Source of the DNA: DQWO01 sp964478545
Lineage (GTDB): Bacteria > Desulfobacterota > Anaeroferrophillalia > Anaeroferrophillales > Anaeroferrophillaceae
DNA: 64,000 bases
Direction of reading: 5' to 3'
Assembly (NCBI GenBank): GCA_964478545.1
Contig: CAYZIS010000013.1
Span: forward strand, 1 to 64,000
The notes under the pieces are model-generated. The model searched no databases, was not told where the DNA came from, and was given only the letters and a program-made list of their open reading frames with translations. The position numbers were made by a program, and so were the translations under genes. Below, one piece after another: positions 17,847 to 27,012 of the stretch. Position 1 is the first letter of the stretch, and each line of letters opens with the position of its first letter.

Positions 17847-18755
17847 CTATTTCTGCCTGCTGGACTCATTGATATCCAGTATTTTTGTTCCGGTGATATA
17901 GTCTTTGGTTTGATATGATATCAGTTCTTCCATCTTTTTAATAATGTCTGCCATCCGCAAAGATTGCTGGTAAATTATGTTGAGCTTTCGCTCCTGCCTG
18001 TCATCCAGGGTTTTGGTGGGATTATCAGCTAGCAGCTCTGAGGCACCGATAATGGCCGTTAATGGTTGCCTCAATTCATGGGCGATGCCTCCCGCCGTGC
18101 CGATCATTGCGGCGGCCCGTTCAGCTTCAATAATTTTAACCTGCATGGCTTGAATTTCTTTGGTTTTGCTCTTGACCATGGATTCCAGGTTCTCGGTGTA
18201 GCATTCTATTGCATCTGACAGGGTGGTTTTTCCGGTTAAATCCTCAATGAAAATGGAAAACTGCTGTTGACTGTTATCAGCATCCAGGTACGGTATCATG
18301 GTAAAAGAAAGGGTGATGGAGCCATCTTTGTCAGGTAAGGAAACAGTTATCCGTTGTGGTTGTAATCCGGGGTTTCCATCAATGATCAGGTGAAGATTTT
18401 TGGTGTCAGCTTTTCTTTCTGCCAGGACTTCAATGAGATTTAAGCCGTTCAGTGATTTGTTTGACTCAACGAGCAGAAAATCAGCCAGCCGATTGCTGAA
18501 ATGTACGTCCCCTTGGGCATCGATATTGACGATTCCATAGGGGGCATTCTCCAGGATTACCGCTAATAACGGGTTTTCAAGGTTTTTTGTAACGGCCGGG
18601 GCTGAAAGTCGTTCAAGGAATTGATTAATTCGGGTGCACAAAAGGTAGAGTGGGTCATCTGGAGGTGGAATTTCCAGTGGTTGAAAAAGATTTCCTGAAT
18701 CTTTCTGTTGGAAAAATTCTTCCAGTTTGTTCAATGTGGTTTTGAGCGTATTCAT
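17847..18755 (-). CDS. PAS-HisKA protein lacking the histidine-kinase ATPase domain
   Basis: 302 residues. No transmembrane helix is seen. A PAS domain occupies about 65-190 (ILENAPYGIVNIDAQGDVHFSNRLADFLL), then a coiled coil (about 190-225) and a HisKA dimerisation/phosphoacceptor helix pair with the H-box GIAHELRQPLTAIIGASELL (His near 227). The protein ends about 75 residues after the H-box, without N, G1 or G2 boxes. The flanking DNA carries no missing half: fmdB follows convergently after 83 bp. It could be a phosphotransfer partner, a decoy or a truncated kinase; the intact frame argues against recent decay. Confidence 0.8.
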   Translation of the reverse strand: MNTLKTTLNKLEEFFQQKDSGNLFQPLEIPPPDDPLYLLCTRINQFLERLSAPAVTKNLENPLLAVILENAPYGIVNIDAQGDVHFSNRLADFLLVESNKSLNGLNLIEVLAERKADTKNLHLIIDGNPGLQPQRITVSLPDKDGSITLSFTMIPYLDADNSQQQFSIFIEDLTGKTTLSDAIECYTENLESMVKSKTKEIQAMQVKIIEAERAAAMIGTAGGIAHELRQPLTAIIGASELLADNPTKTLDDRQERKLNIIYQQSLRMADIIKKMEELISYQTKDYITGTKILDINESSRQK

Positions 18756-19015
18756 AATTTTAATTGTTGATATCCGGTGAGTTTATGTTTCAGATTACAC
18801 TTACTTTCGGCAGGTCCAGCGGATTATTTAACGGTTTTTAGTAAGCCAAGGTGACCATTGAGAATTTTTTTTGGTTACCAGGGCTTAAAAAAATATTATT
18901 ATTGCCGAAATAGGGAAAATAGCTGGATATATTTGGTGTTGAGTTGAAATGGTGATTATGTTTATTGTTCCGGCGGGATGGATTTTCAATCGTTGTTTAT
19001 AAGGAGCTTAATTTG

Positions 19016-19771
19016 ATGGCTGAAGCCGACAAAATTGATGGATATTACAGTGAACAGGTAAAAATATCTTTGGGAACCGGGGCGACTAAACGTCAGACCA
19101 CCGGGGAAAATATTTTTCTGGCGAAAGAACGTCCGGACGGGACCGTGGAAATGTGCTTATTAAATATGAAGGGGGAGCCGACCAACATTAGGGAAGTGGT
19201 GGAAAGGGAGGAGTTCCTTCGTCGCTGCAAACCCAAAAAAGATTATCTGCTGCCGTCAAAAAAGCTTGATGATGGTCACTTGCAGAAAAAAGCGGAAGCG
19301 GACAAACGTGCATCCCGAGGCAATCTGCATCTTAAACGCAAGGAATATAACAGTGCTGAGTTTGAGTATGATTCAGCCTTGAAAATTGATGAGGAAAACG
19401 TCAGAGCCCATTATGGCTTGGGAAAGATGCATCTGGAAAAAGGTGAGAAGGAAAAGGCCCAGGAGATATTTCGCCAGCTGTCACAGATAGATGCCCTTTT
19501 TGAAGAGGACAATAGCCATATTTTTAACGATTTTGGGATAGATTTGCGCCAGAATAAAATGTATGATGAAGCCATTGCCAATTATAGCAAGGCTCTGAAA
19601 ATAAGTACCCATGATCCCATCCTTCATTTTAATCTCGCCAGAGCATATATTGGCAAGGAAATGTGGTCGGAAGCGTTGACGTATTTGGAAAAAGCCCTGG
19701 TCTTGAAAAATGATTTTCCGGAGGCGGAAAAACTGATAAAAATGGTTTCTGTAAAAACTTCTGCGAAATAA
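19016..19771 (+). CDS. Tetratricopeptide-repeat protein
   Basis: 251 residues from the ATG at 19016, which has AAGGAG ten bases upstream; the frame open from 18965 is less likely. The N-terminal third (about 1-80) is a charged domain I do not recognise. From about residue 95 there are TPR units (ASRGNLHLKRKEYNSAEFEYDSALKID, AHYGLGKMHLEKGEKEKAQEIF, NDFGIDLRQNKMYDEAIANYSKAL, HFNLARAYIGKEMWSEALTYLEKAL). It is cytoplasmic by absence of a signal peptide and probably a scaffold. It lies 38 bp before rluD. Confidence 0.8.
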   Translation: MAEADKIDGYYSEQVKISLGTGATKRQTTGENIFLAKERPDGTVEMCLLNMKGEPTNIREVVEREEFLRRCKPKKDYLLPSKKLDDGHLQKKAEADKRASRGNLHLKRKEYNSAEFEYDSALKIDEENVRAHYGLGKMHLEKGEKEKAQEIFRQLSQIDALFEEDNSHIFNDFGIDLRQNKMYDEAIANYSKALKISTHDPILHFNLARAYIGKEMWSEALTYLEKALVLKNDFPEAEKLIKMVSVKTSAK

Positions 19772-19809
19772 TTCATCCCCTGAATTTCCTTGAAAAATGA
19801 AGCGATTCT

Positions 19810-20796
19810 ATGAGTGAACCGGTTGTATCCCAGAATGTGCTTACCTACACGTATGCCGGTGACGGCAAAAAAAGGTTGGATATCTTTCTCCATGAGGCAG
19901 CAGCTGAATTTTCCCGGAGTCGACTGCAGACGCTGATCAGGGACGGACTTGTGCTGGTGGATGGCCAAGCCAGAAAAACCTCGTTCATGTTGATGGGAGG
20001 TGAGGAGATCAGGCTTAATAATCCTGTCCCGACAAAACCCATACGGGTACTTCCCGAAGCCATCCCCCTGGATATTATTTATGAAGATCAAAGTTTGCTG
20101 GTGCTTGATAAACCGGCGGGATTGGTGGTTCATCCTGCAGCCGGCAACTGGGATGGTACCTTGGTTAATGCGCTTTTGCATCATTGCCATGATCTGGCTG
20201 GAATCGGAGGAGAGTTGCGCCCGGGCATTGTTCATCGACTTGATCGGGATACCTCCGGCGTGCTGGTGGTGGCCAAGGATGATTTTTCGCATCGGCATTT
20301 ATCCCTGCAGTTTAAACAGCATACCATCGCCAGGGAATATGTGGCCCTGGTTTACGGTCGGATAAAACAGACAAAAGGAAGTTTTGCCTCCAATTTGGGA
20401 CGTAATCCTCGGGATCGTAAAAAAATGGCTTCAGTTATGCGAGGCGGGCGGCGGGCAGTCACTCACTATGAAGTGCTTGAACGGTTGCCAGCGACAACCT
20501 TTTTACGTCTCAAGCTGGAAACAGGCCGTACCCATCAAATTCGTGTTCACCTGAGCGAAGCATCTTATCCTCTGGTGGGAGACCAGATTTATGGGAAAAA
20601 AGGTATTGAACGCCAGTATGCCGGCGATGGCCAGCTGGCTTTTTTAAGGAATTTCCCCCGACAAGTTTTGCATGCCAGACTCTTAGGGTTTGTCCATCCA
20701 CGATCCGGGGAATACCTGGAATTCACTGCTCCGGCTCCTGATGATATGGAAGATTTACTGCACCGCCTCCGGCAGCTTGACCAGAACGGGAATTAA
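19810..20796 (+). CDS. 23S rRNA pseudouridine synthase, RluD family
   Basis: 328 residues: an S4 RNA-binding domain (about 18-65, RLDIFLHEAAAEFSRSRLQTLI) and the RluA-type catalytic domain. The active-site motif HRLDRDTSG is at about 141-149, with the catalytic Asp near 144. GRTHQIRVHL near 238-247 is also conserved. RluD-type enzymes modify helix 69 of 23S rRNA; RluA-family relatives with other targets look similar, so the exact target is inferred from length and the S4 domain. It is directly followed by pgeF with no gap. Confidence 0.93.
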   Translation: MSEPVVSQNVLTYTYAGDGKKRLDIFLHEAAAEFSRSRLQTLIRDGLVLVDGQARKTSFMLMGGEEIRLNNPVPTKPIRVLPEAIPLDIIYEDQSLLVLDKPAGLVVHPAAGNWDGTLVNALLHHCHDLAGIGGELRPGIVHRLDRDTSGVLVVAKDDFSHRHLSLQFKQHTIAREYVALVYGRIKQTKGSFASNLGRNPRDRKKMASVMRGGRRAVTHYEVLERLPATTFLRLKLETGRTHQIRVHLSEASYPLVGDQIYGKKGIERQYAGDGQLAFLRNFPRQVLHARLLGFVHPRSGEYLEFTAPAPDDMEDLLHRLRQLDQNGN

Positions 20797-21612
20797 ATGA
20801 AGCACAATTCGCCTTTTGACCTTGACGAATCAGGCCCCATTTCCTATCTTAGCATCGATACCGGACTGCCGGTTTGGGCTGCGTTTTCTACCCGGAAGGG
20901 TGGGATAAGTGATCCGCCCTATGCGACTGCCAATATGGCTTATCATGTGGGTGATGATCCCCGGATGGTGGAGGAGAATCGTCTTTTGCTGTCTGCCGCG
21001 GTGACCGGGCGTGAAGGGGTGCCGGTTTGTACTGCTTCCCAGGTTCATGGCAACCGCTTTTTGCTTTTGGACAGTAGTACTCCGATGGCGATCAATGAAT
21101 TGGAAAATCAGCCGGCAGATTCACTGATAACCGCTGCCCGGGGAATCCTGCTTGGCATTATGACTGCTGACTGCCTGCCAGTTTTACTCATTGACCGGCA
21201 GGCTCGGGCAGTGGCGGCTGTCCACGCCGGCTGGCGGGGACTTTTGGCCCGGGTTGTTCCCCGGACAATGAAAGCCATGGAAATAAATTATGGGGTTGCC
21301 CCAGCTGATTTGCTGGTTTTACTGGGTCCCTGTATCGGCCGTTGCTGTTATCAGGTAGGAGAAGAACTTATAAGGAAATTTGCGGCAGAGCTTCCTTTTG
21401 CTGTTGACCATACGTGGTATGATGAGTTGTCCGGCGATTATTATCTGGATCTGGTGCGGCTACAGGTTTTGCAACTCCAGGAAATGGGGGTTCTGCCAAC
21501 CGCAGTGAAGGTGGCAGACCTGTGTACGGCTTGCAAAAATTTTTTCTTTTCCTATCGCCGAGAGCATGGTATAATGGGCCGGCAAATTGCCGTTGTTGGT
21601 TTGGTGGATTGA
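20797..21612 (+). CDS. pgeF: Multicopper-oxidase-like purine nucleoside phosphorylase (PgeF/YfiH, DUF152)
   Basis: 271 residues with the conserved YfiH blocks: HVGDDPRMVEENR, ASQVHGNRF, IMTADCLPVLL, VHAGWRGLL and GPCIGRCCYQVG. The His-Cys-His zinc ligands lie in the VHG, ADC and HAGWRG segments. Family members have been linked to editing of peptidoglycan precursors (PgeF) and to purine nucleoside cleavage (the YlmD/LACC1 group). The start codon immediately follows the rluD stop, the common rluD-yfiH arrangement. Confidence 0.93.
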   Translation: MKHNSPFDLDESGPISYLSIDTGLPVWAAFSTRKGGISDPPYATANMAYHVGDDPRMVEENRLLLSAAVTGREGVPVCTASQVHGNRFLLLDSSTPMAINELENQPADSLITAARGILLGIMTADCLPVLLIDRQARAVAAVHAGWRGLLARVVPRTMKAMEINYGVAPADLLVLLGPCIGRCCYQVGEELIRKFAAELPFAVDHTWYDELSGDYYLDLVRLQVLQLQEMGVLPTAVKVADLCTACKNFFFSYRREHGIMGRQIAVVGLVD

Positions 21613-21651
21613 TGCAGAATATGCGATTTAAACCGTTTTGGGGAAGGATAT

Positions 21652-21954
21652 ATGTTTGTTTTGAGTAATTTACTGATAGGTTTTGCCAAGATTCTGGATG
21701 TTGTCCTTTCCATCTATATGTGGCTTATTATTGCCCGGGCAATACTGTCCTGGGTGAATCCTGATCCCTACAATGCGATTGTCAGGTTCCTCTACCGGGT
21801 GACGGAGCCGGTATTATATAAAATCAGGAGCATGATTCCCAGTTATGGTATGGGAATTGATTTTTCTCCCATGGTTGTTTTTCTGATTATTATTTTTCTC
21901 CGATCTTTTCTCGTTCAGTCATTAATTGATCTTGCTTACCGTCTTTCCGGCTGA
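21652..21954 (+). CDS. YggT-family membrane protein
   Basis: 100 residues with two hydrophobic segments (about 5-30 and 70-95) flanking the family motif (ARAILSWVNPDPYNAIVRFLYRVTEPVLYKIRSMIP). YggT proteins are small inner-membrane proteins found near division or envelope genes; their function is unsettled. It lies between pgeF and yggU in one operon. AAGG precedes the ATG. Confidence 0.92.
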   Translation: MFVLSNLLIGFAKILDVVLSIYMWLIIARAILSWVNPDPYNAIVRFLYRVTEPVLYKIRSMIPSYGMGIDFSPMVVFLIIIFLRSFLVQSLIDLAYRLSG

Positions 21955-21992
21955 TTGCTGGATTATGTCGGCGGGCAGTTGGTATTCTGCTG

Positions 21993-22283
21993 ATGAGCTT
22001 GTGGTATCGCGAAAGCAAGGGTCGGCTGTTGTTTCGGGTACAGCTCCAACCGCGGGCGTCCGCGAATCGTGTTCTCGGCATCCATGGGGAGGCGGTAAAG
22101 ATCAGTCTGACAGCCCCGCCGGTAGAAGGTGCAGCCAACAAAATGTGCCGCGAATTTCTGGCTCGGTTGCTTGGCTTGCCAAAATCCCAGGTGGAGCAGG
22201 TCGGTGGGCTCAAGTCGAGGTTGAAAACCTTTGCAATTCCGGAGATGGACCCGGCGCTTTTGCGGCAGAAACTGGGGGTATAA
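21993..22283 (+). CDS. DUF167 family protein (YggU-like)
   Basis: 96 residues with the DUF167 pattern: VQLQPRASANRVLGIHGEAVKISLTAPPVEGAANK, then LARLLGLPKSQVEQVGGLKSRLK. A compact alpha/beta fold of unknown function, very often encoded next to yggT, as here (38 bp downstream). Confidence 0.93.
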   Translation: MSLWYRESKGRLLFRVQLQPRASANRVLGIHGEAVKISLTAPPVEGAANKMCREFLARLLGLPKSQVEQVGGLKSRLKTFAIPEMDPALLRQKLGV

Positions 22284-22395
22284 GGAATTATATAGCCTGT
22301 TTTTCCCGGGTGAAAGTACAACTTAGACGAATGGAAAAGTAATTAATTCCATGTGGTTACATGATACTATTTAGTTATTGTAGGGAGTTTGTCAA

Positions 22396-22680
22396 ATGCC
22401 GATATATGAATACCGCTGTGAAAAATGCCAGCACCAGTTTGATCTCTTGCAGAAAATAACCGATGAGCCGGTAAAGGAATGTCCTGAATGTGGCGGGCCG
22501 GTGAGTAAATTAATTTCATCGACCAGTTTTATTTTGAAAGGATCAGGCTGGTATGTGACCGATTATGGCAAGGGCAAAGGGAAGGGGCATACCGGGGAAG
22601 CAGGAATCAAAAACGAAGCTAAAAACGAAAAGAAAAAAGAGAGCAAACCAGCCGCCAAAGATAAAGCTGCAGCGGCATAG
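22396..22680 (+). CDS. FmdB-type zinc-ribbon protein with a Lys/Ala-rich tail
   Basis: 94 residues. The N-terminus MPIYEYRCEKCQHQFDLLQK and CPECGG are the two CxxC knuckles. The region to residue about 57 ends with GSGWYVTDYGKG as in the standard FmdB family. The last 35 residues are low-complexity (Lys, Glu, Ala) and may bind nucleic acid. TAGGGAG lies upstream of the ATG. Function unknown. Confidence 0.9.
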   Translation: MPIYEYRCEKCQHQFDLLQKITDEPVKECPECGGPVSKLISSTSFILKGSGWYVTDYGKGKGKGHTGEAGIKNEAKNEKKKESKPAAKDKAAAA

Positions 22681-22833
22681 TTCTGAATTAAGATTTTAGC
22701 TACGAGTTTAATGGTTACAGGATGTTTACTATTGTAAACTGTCACTTGTTGGGTGTTATTAATATAATGTCTTGGTTTTGAAAAGCTAAACGCTGATGGC
22801 TAACTGCTCATCGCTTAACGTAGGTTAGTGAAT
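22681..22833 (-). repeat. Dispersed repeat family A, copy 1 (inverted)
   Basis: Read on the minus strand this matches the intergenic sequence at 40444-40614 almost throughout, including GCAGTTAGC, TCAGCGTTTAGCTTT, AAGACATTA, TGACAGTTTA-AATAGTAAA and ATCCTGTAA. A third, more diverged copy is at 32890-33035. It fills the space between fmdB and tonB and has no ORF. Confidence 0.75.
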
Positions 22834-23799
22834 AGTTTTGTAACCCAGTATATATTCAAAGGTAGCATTGATAACCAGACGTTCCGTCTCCATTCGTGCC
22901 GGTAATGGCGGGAATGGGGAGGCATCATGCACCGCCCTGATAGCTTCCTGATCCAGTAGTGCAAATCCCGATGATCGTAGGACCTTAGCTTCCGCCAGGC
23001 TTCCATCCCGGTTGATCACAAATCTCATCAGTAGTCTGCCCTGCAGGCCGGATGCCCTGGCCAGATACGGGTACTCCCAGACCAGCTCAATTTTCCGCTT
23101 TAGATTGATGTAATAGGAATGGAACTTGAACTGTTCCGTATTCAGCTGAATATTTTTGCCACTGTCAATATCTTCCGGTAGTTTGCTTGCCCGTTGTTTT
23201 TTGGCACTCTCCCGGGATATTTGGGTCAATTCATCATAGCTGGGGAACAGTTTTTTTGCTGCCTTTGATTGTGACTTGACTTCTGCTGTTTCTTTTTTGC
23301 TGACCGAACGCCTGGCTTTTTGTAAGGCTTTTGATTGCCTGTTTATGGGGATTTTACCCATTGGCTGCCGTTGTTTGCTTTCTGCGGTTTTTTGCGGCTT
23401 TTTTGGCACTTGTTTTTGCGCCTTTGGTACTGGTTTTACTGCTGGTTTCGGGCGCGAAATCACCGATTTTTTCGGGGCCGGAGGTGGTGTTGCCGGACGG
23501 CTTATTTGGTCAGGACCGGAATCAGGAATTTGTTTTTTAAGTCTTGTTTCATGCTCTGCCCGGCGGTTTTTTTCGGTCAGGAAGCGGGGATTGATTGGTT
23601 TTTTTTTAAGTTTTTTTGGAGATTCTTTCTCCGGTGGCAGTTCTATGATGCTTATGGGAGTTGGTTCTTTATTAGTTGAAGCAAAAAGTTTTTGCAGGTC
23701 TGCCTCAGGTGACCAGCTGCGGTAATGGTAGAAAAGCCATAGATGTGCCAGCAGGGAGAGCAGCAGGAAAAAATAAATGGCGTGTTTTTTTTCAATCAA
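22825..23799 (-). CDS. tonB: Energy transducer TonB
   Basis: 324 residues. A short cytoplasmic start and one transmembrane helix (about 7-25, IYFFLLLSLLAHLWLFYHY) anchor it in the inner membrane. A long Pro/Lys-rich periplasmic spacer (about 45-165) is followed by the C-terminal TonB domain (about 225-322), with YLARASGLQGRLLMRFVINRDGSLAEAKVLRSSG and SPFPPLP. TonB passes proton-motive energy from ExbBD to outer-membrane receptors. Neither exbBD nor a receptor is nearby. It is divergent from xerC, with 171 bp between the two starts. Confidence 0.92.
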   Translation of the reverse strand: MIEKKHAIYFFLLLSLLAHLWLFYHYRSWSPEADLQKLFASTNKEPTPISIIELPPEKESPKKLKKKPINPRFLTEKNRRAEHETRLKKQIPDSGPDQISRPATPPPAPKKSVISRPKPAVKPVPKAQKQVPKKPQKTAESKQRQPMGKIPINRQSKALQKARRSVSKKETAEVKSQSKAAKKLFPSYDELTQISRESAKKQRASKLPEDIDSGKNIQLNTEQFKFHSYYINLKRKIELVWEYPYLARASGLQGRLLMRFVINRDGSLAEAKVLRSSGFALLDQEAIRAVHDASPFPPLPARMETERLVINATFEYILGYKTIH

Positions 23800-23970
23800 A
23801 ATTTTTCACTTATTCAGCTGGTTGATCCATTGAAATTATAAATTTTACGGCCCTATTTTTAGCCCATTGCCCGGCCATAGTCAAGAAAGCATCCCAATAC
23901 TTATAAGACTTTAATAGTTGATAAATTGGCCATTATGGTCTAATAAATGTCTTTAGGAGGTTCTGTTTTT

Positions 23971-24888
23971 ATGCTTGGGGAAAGAATTTGTCCGCGGGCG
24001 GATTTTATCCGCTATCTGTCCGTGGAAAGGCGTTATTCTGAGCATACCGTCAGAGCTTATCGTTCCGATCTTGATAGCCTTTACCGATTTCTTATGAATC
24101 GTTTTCAGCTGAGTAAAAAATCGGACCAGTGCTGGCGTGAAGTAGAGGAACAGCATTTAAGGACTTTTTTGCGGGAGCAGCTGCAAAAAACAAGCCGGGC
24201 GACGGTCAGCCGGCGCTTGGCAACCATCAGATCATTTTTTTCTTTTTTGAGGAAGCGTGGATGGAGGCTTGATAATCCGGCTGATTTACTGGTAACTCCC
24301 CGGCAGGGTCAGCATCTGCCGGCCTATCTGGAAGTTGACGAAATGAAGGCGTTGCTGGAAACCATTTCCCCTGATACGGTTTCAGGAAAACGTGATCGGG
24401 GGATTATGGAGCTTCTCTATGCTTCCGGGATGCGGGTAGCGGAACTGACTGCCCTGAATATATCCCAGGTTGATTTTATTTCCCAGGTTGTCAGAGTTAT
24501 TGGTAAAGGGCGGAAAGAACGGATCATCCCTTTGGGAAGTATGGCTGAACATTGGCTGAAGGAATATATTGCCGTCAGGATCCCTGCCAGGGAAGGGGAT
24601 GACGCCCTGTTTCTGAATGTTCGTGGCCGCCGCCTTACCTCCCGTTCGGTAGCCCGGATGCTGGAAAAATATCTGCGGCAGGCTAAAATTTTCAAACCGT
24701 TTTCACCGCATTCTATCCGTCATTCATTTGCAACGCACCTGATGCAGAATGGGGCGGATTTGAGAAGCATTCAGGAGCTTCTTGGCCATAGCAGCCTTTC
24801 CTCTACCCAGAGATATACTCATCTGGATATTAAACGATTGGTGGAAGTTTATGACCAGGCGCATCCCCTGGCAATGAAGCGGGAATGA
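23971..24888 (+). CDS. xerC: Tyrosine recombinase XerC
   Basis: 305 residues from the ATG at 23971, set by AGGAGG at 23955-23960; the frame open from 23947 includes that ribosome site. The N-terminal SAM-like domain (about 10-100) precedes the catalytic domain, which shows R (GMRVAEL, near 155), K (GKGRKERIIPL), HSIRH, H (LLGHSS) and the nucleophile Tyr (TQRYTHLD, near 283). It would resolve chromosome dimers at dif with XerD. It sits directly before hslVU, the conserved xerC-hslV-hslU order, which supports housekeeping XerC over a phage integrase. Confidence 0.93.
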   Translation: MLGERICPRADFIRYLSVERRYSEHTVRAYRSDLDSLYRFLMNRFQLSKKSDQCWREVEEQHLRTFLREQLQKTSRATVSRRLATIRSFFSFLRKRGWRLDNPADLLVTPRQGQHLPAYLEVDEMKALLETISPDTVSGKRDRGIMELLYASGMRVAELTALNISQVDFISQVVRVIGKGRKERIIPLGSMAEHWLKEYIAVRIPAREGDDALFLNVRGRRLTSRSVARMLEKYLRQAKIFKPFSPHSIRHSFATHLMQNGADLRSIQELLGHSSLSSTQRYTHLDIKRLVEVYDQAHPLAMKRE

Positions 24889-24889
24889 T

Positions 24890-24943
24890 CGTGGTGATTC
24901 GTTCGGCGCCCAATGCCGCTATGAGCCAAGCCCGAACATCCTG
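24890..24943 (+). repeat. Dispersed repeat family B, uninterrupted copy
   Basis: Matches 40718-40813 on both sides (GTGATTCGTTCGGCGCCCAA, CTATGAGCCAAGCC, ACATCCTG) but lacks the roughly 43-bp palindromic block found in the middle of that copy. It begins directly after the xerC stop codon. Confidence 0.7.
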
Positions 24944-25003
24944 ATAATGTATTCGGGTAACAGAAGTCAGAAAGTTGAGTTAACATGAAAAGGAGAATCT
25001 TTT

Positions 25004-25552
25004 ATGTTTAAAGGAACAACAATTCTTGCCGTTCGTACTGGCAAGGAACTGGCGATTGGTGGCGATGGCCAGGTCACCATGGGTGACACAGTGATGAAAC
25101 ATAGAGCCAGAAAAGTCCGCTGGCTTTTTGACCATCAGGTTCTGGCCGGTTTTGCTGGTTCCACTGCCGATGCTTTTACTCTTTTTGAGCGGTTTGAAGA
25201 AAAATTGAACCAGTATAACGGTAATCTGATGCGGGCAGCGGTGGAAATGGCCAAGGACTGGCGGATGGATAAGATGCTTCGTCGCTTGGAAGCGTTGTTG
25301 ATTGTTGGCAATGAGGAGTATACCTTGGTATTGTCAGGAAATGGTGATGTCATTGAGCCGGATGATCATGTGGTGGGTATTGGTTCAGGCGCACCCTACG
25401 CGGAGGCCGCTGCCAAAGCCCTGGTCAAACATACAGAGCTTCCCGCTACTGAAATCGTTAAAGAAGCGCTGTCCATAGCTTCAACAATTTGTATCTATAC
25501 CAATAACCAATTTACCATTGAAAAATTGGTTGATGGTGAGGAGGAGAAATAA
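25004..25552 (+). CDS. hslV: ATP-dependent protease subunit HslV (ClpQ)
   Basis: 182 residues, N-terminal threonine hydrolase of the proteasome-like HslVU protease. MFKG-TTILAVR places the catalytic Thr at position 5, exposed after removal of the leader. GGDGQVTMGDTVMKHRARKVR and GFAGSTADAFTLFERFE are conserved HslV blocks. AAGGAGAA precedes the ATG. hslU follows after 3 bp. Confidence 0.97.
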   Translation: MFKGTTILAVRTGKELAIGGDGQVTMGDTVMKHRARKVRWLFDHQVLAGFAGSTADAFTLFERFEEKLNQYNGNLMRAAVEMAKDWRMDKMLRRLEALLIVGNEEYTLVLSGNGDVIEPDDHVVGIGSGAPYAEAAAKALVKHTELPATEIVKEALSIASTICIYTNNQFTIEKLVDGEEEK

Positions 25553-25555
25553 TTC

Positions 25556-26950
25556 ATGTCAACGTTAACACCCCGTGAAATTGTCGCCGAGTTGGATAAA
25601 TACGTGGTTGGTCAGAATGATGCCAAACGGGCGGTGGCTATAGCCCTGCGCAATCGCTGGCGGCGCCAGCAGGTCCCGGGCGAGCTGCGTGATGAGATAG
25701 CCCCGAAAAATATTATCATGATTGGTCCCACCGGGGTCGGTAAGACCGAAATTGCCCGCCGGTTGGCAAAACTGGCCCATTCACCGTTCATTAAAGTGGA
25801 GGCTTCGAAATTTACTGAAGTTGGTTATGTGGGCCGCGACGTGGAATCCATGGTCAGGGATTTGACGGAACTGGCAGTCACCATGGTCAGGGCTGAGGAG
25901 GCTGAAAATGTCCAGGGCAAGGCCCGGATGGTTGCCGAAGAGCGTCTTCTTGATATCCTCCTGCCGGCGCCGGTGCAATCTCCTCCTGTTTCTGAACCTG
26001 CAGCTAGTGATGATGTTAGTGAAATTGAAACTGCTGAAGTTATTATTCTGCCGCCGGAAGCCGAACCACAAAAAAAGACCCGGGAAAAACTGCGGCAGCT
26101 TTTCCGTTCTGGTAAACTGGATGAACGCCTGGTGGACATAGAAATAACCGAGCGTTCGACTCCGGTGGTGGAAATTTTTTCTGCTGCCGGGATGGAGGAA
26201 ATGGATATTAATCTGCGGGATATGTTTGAAAATATCATGCCGCAGAAAACCCGGAAGAAAAAGATGAAGGTCCCTGAGGCTTATGAATTCCTGGTGGAGC
26301 AGGAAGCCCAGCGGATGGTTGATATGGATAAAGTGGTGACCGAAGCCAAGCGGCGGGTGGCCCAACACGGGATTGTTTTTCTCGATGAGATAGATAAGGT
26401 AGTTGGCCGTGAAAGCAGTACTGGTCCCGATGTTTCCCGTGAGGGGGTCCAGCGGGATTTATTGCCCATTGTTGAAGGATCATCGGTGAATACCAAATAT
26501 GGGATTATTAAAACCGATCATATTCTTTTTGTGGCAGCCGGGGCTTTTCACGCCGTTAAGCCTTCTGATTTGATTCCCGAGTTGCAGGGTCGGTTTCCGA
26601 TCCGGGTAGAGCTGGATTCATTGGGAAAGGAGGATTTTGTCAAAATCCTTAAAGAACCGCGTAATGCCCTGATTACCCAGTATGTGGAATTAATGAAAAC
26701 CGAAGGTGTGCAGCTGAAAATTGCCGATGATGCCATTGAAGAAATTGCTGAAATTGCCTGTTATGTCAATGAACACCATGAAAATATCGGTGCCCGGCGA
26801 CTGCATACTATCTTGGAACGTCTTCTGGATGAAGTATCGTTCAATGCTTCTGAAATGAAAGGTGTCAAGGTTTCTATCGATGCCAAGGAGGTTAAACGAA
26901 AGCTTGAAGATATAGCTGAGGATGAGGATCTCAGTCGCTATATTCTTTAA
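25556..26950 (+). CDS. hslU: HslU ATPase (ClpY)
   Basis: 464 residues, AAA+ unfoldase partner of HslV. Walker A GPTGVGKTE is at about 58-66, followed by YVGRDVESMVRDLTELA. The I-domain (about 110-240) is acidic and variable. Walker B is in VFLDEIDKV near 275, and sensor/arginine-finger regions follow. The C-terminus DEDLSRYIL is the tail that inserts into HslV. It is co-transcribed with hslV. Confidence 0.97.
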   Translation: MSTLTPREIVAELDKYVVGQNDAKRAVAIALRNRWRRQQVPGELRDEIAPKNIIMIGPTGVGKTEIARRLAKLAHSPFIKVEASKFTEVGYVGRDVESMVRDLTELAVTMVRAEEAENVQGKARMVAEERLLDILLPAPVQSPPVSEPAASDDVSEIETAEVIILPPEAEPQKKTREKLRQLFRSGKLDERLVDIEITERSTPVVEIFSAAGMEEMDINLRDMFENIMPQKTRKKKMKVPEAYEFLVEQEAQRMVDMDKVVTEAKRRVAQHGIVFLDEIDKVVGRESSTGPDVSREGVQRDLLPIVEGSSVNTKYGIIKTDHILFVAAGAFHAVKPSDLIPELQGRFPIRVELDSLGKEDFVKILKEPRNALITQYVELMKTEGVQLKIADDAIEEIAEIACYVNEHHENIGARRLHTILERLLDEVSFNASEMKGVKVSIDAKEVKRKLEDIAEDEDLSRYIL

Positions 26951-27012
26951 AAAGCGCTTTCACCCCGTATACTGTGGGCACACATCTGGAAAACTAAGTA
27001 ATTGTTCCAGGT

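Noticed and set aside
23971..24888. Phage or integron integrase
   Set aside because: The recombinase is followed by hslV-hslU, the conserved chromosomal order, and no phage genes or att-like repeats surround it.
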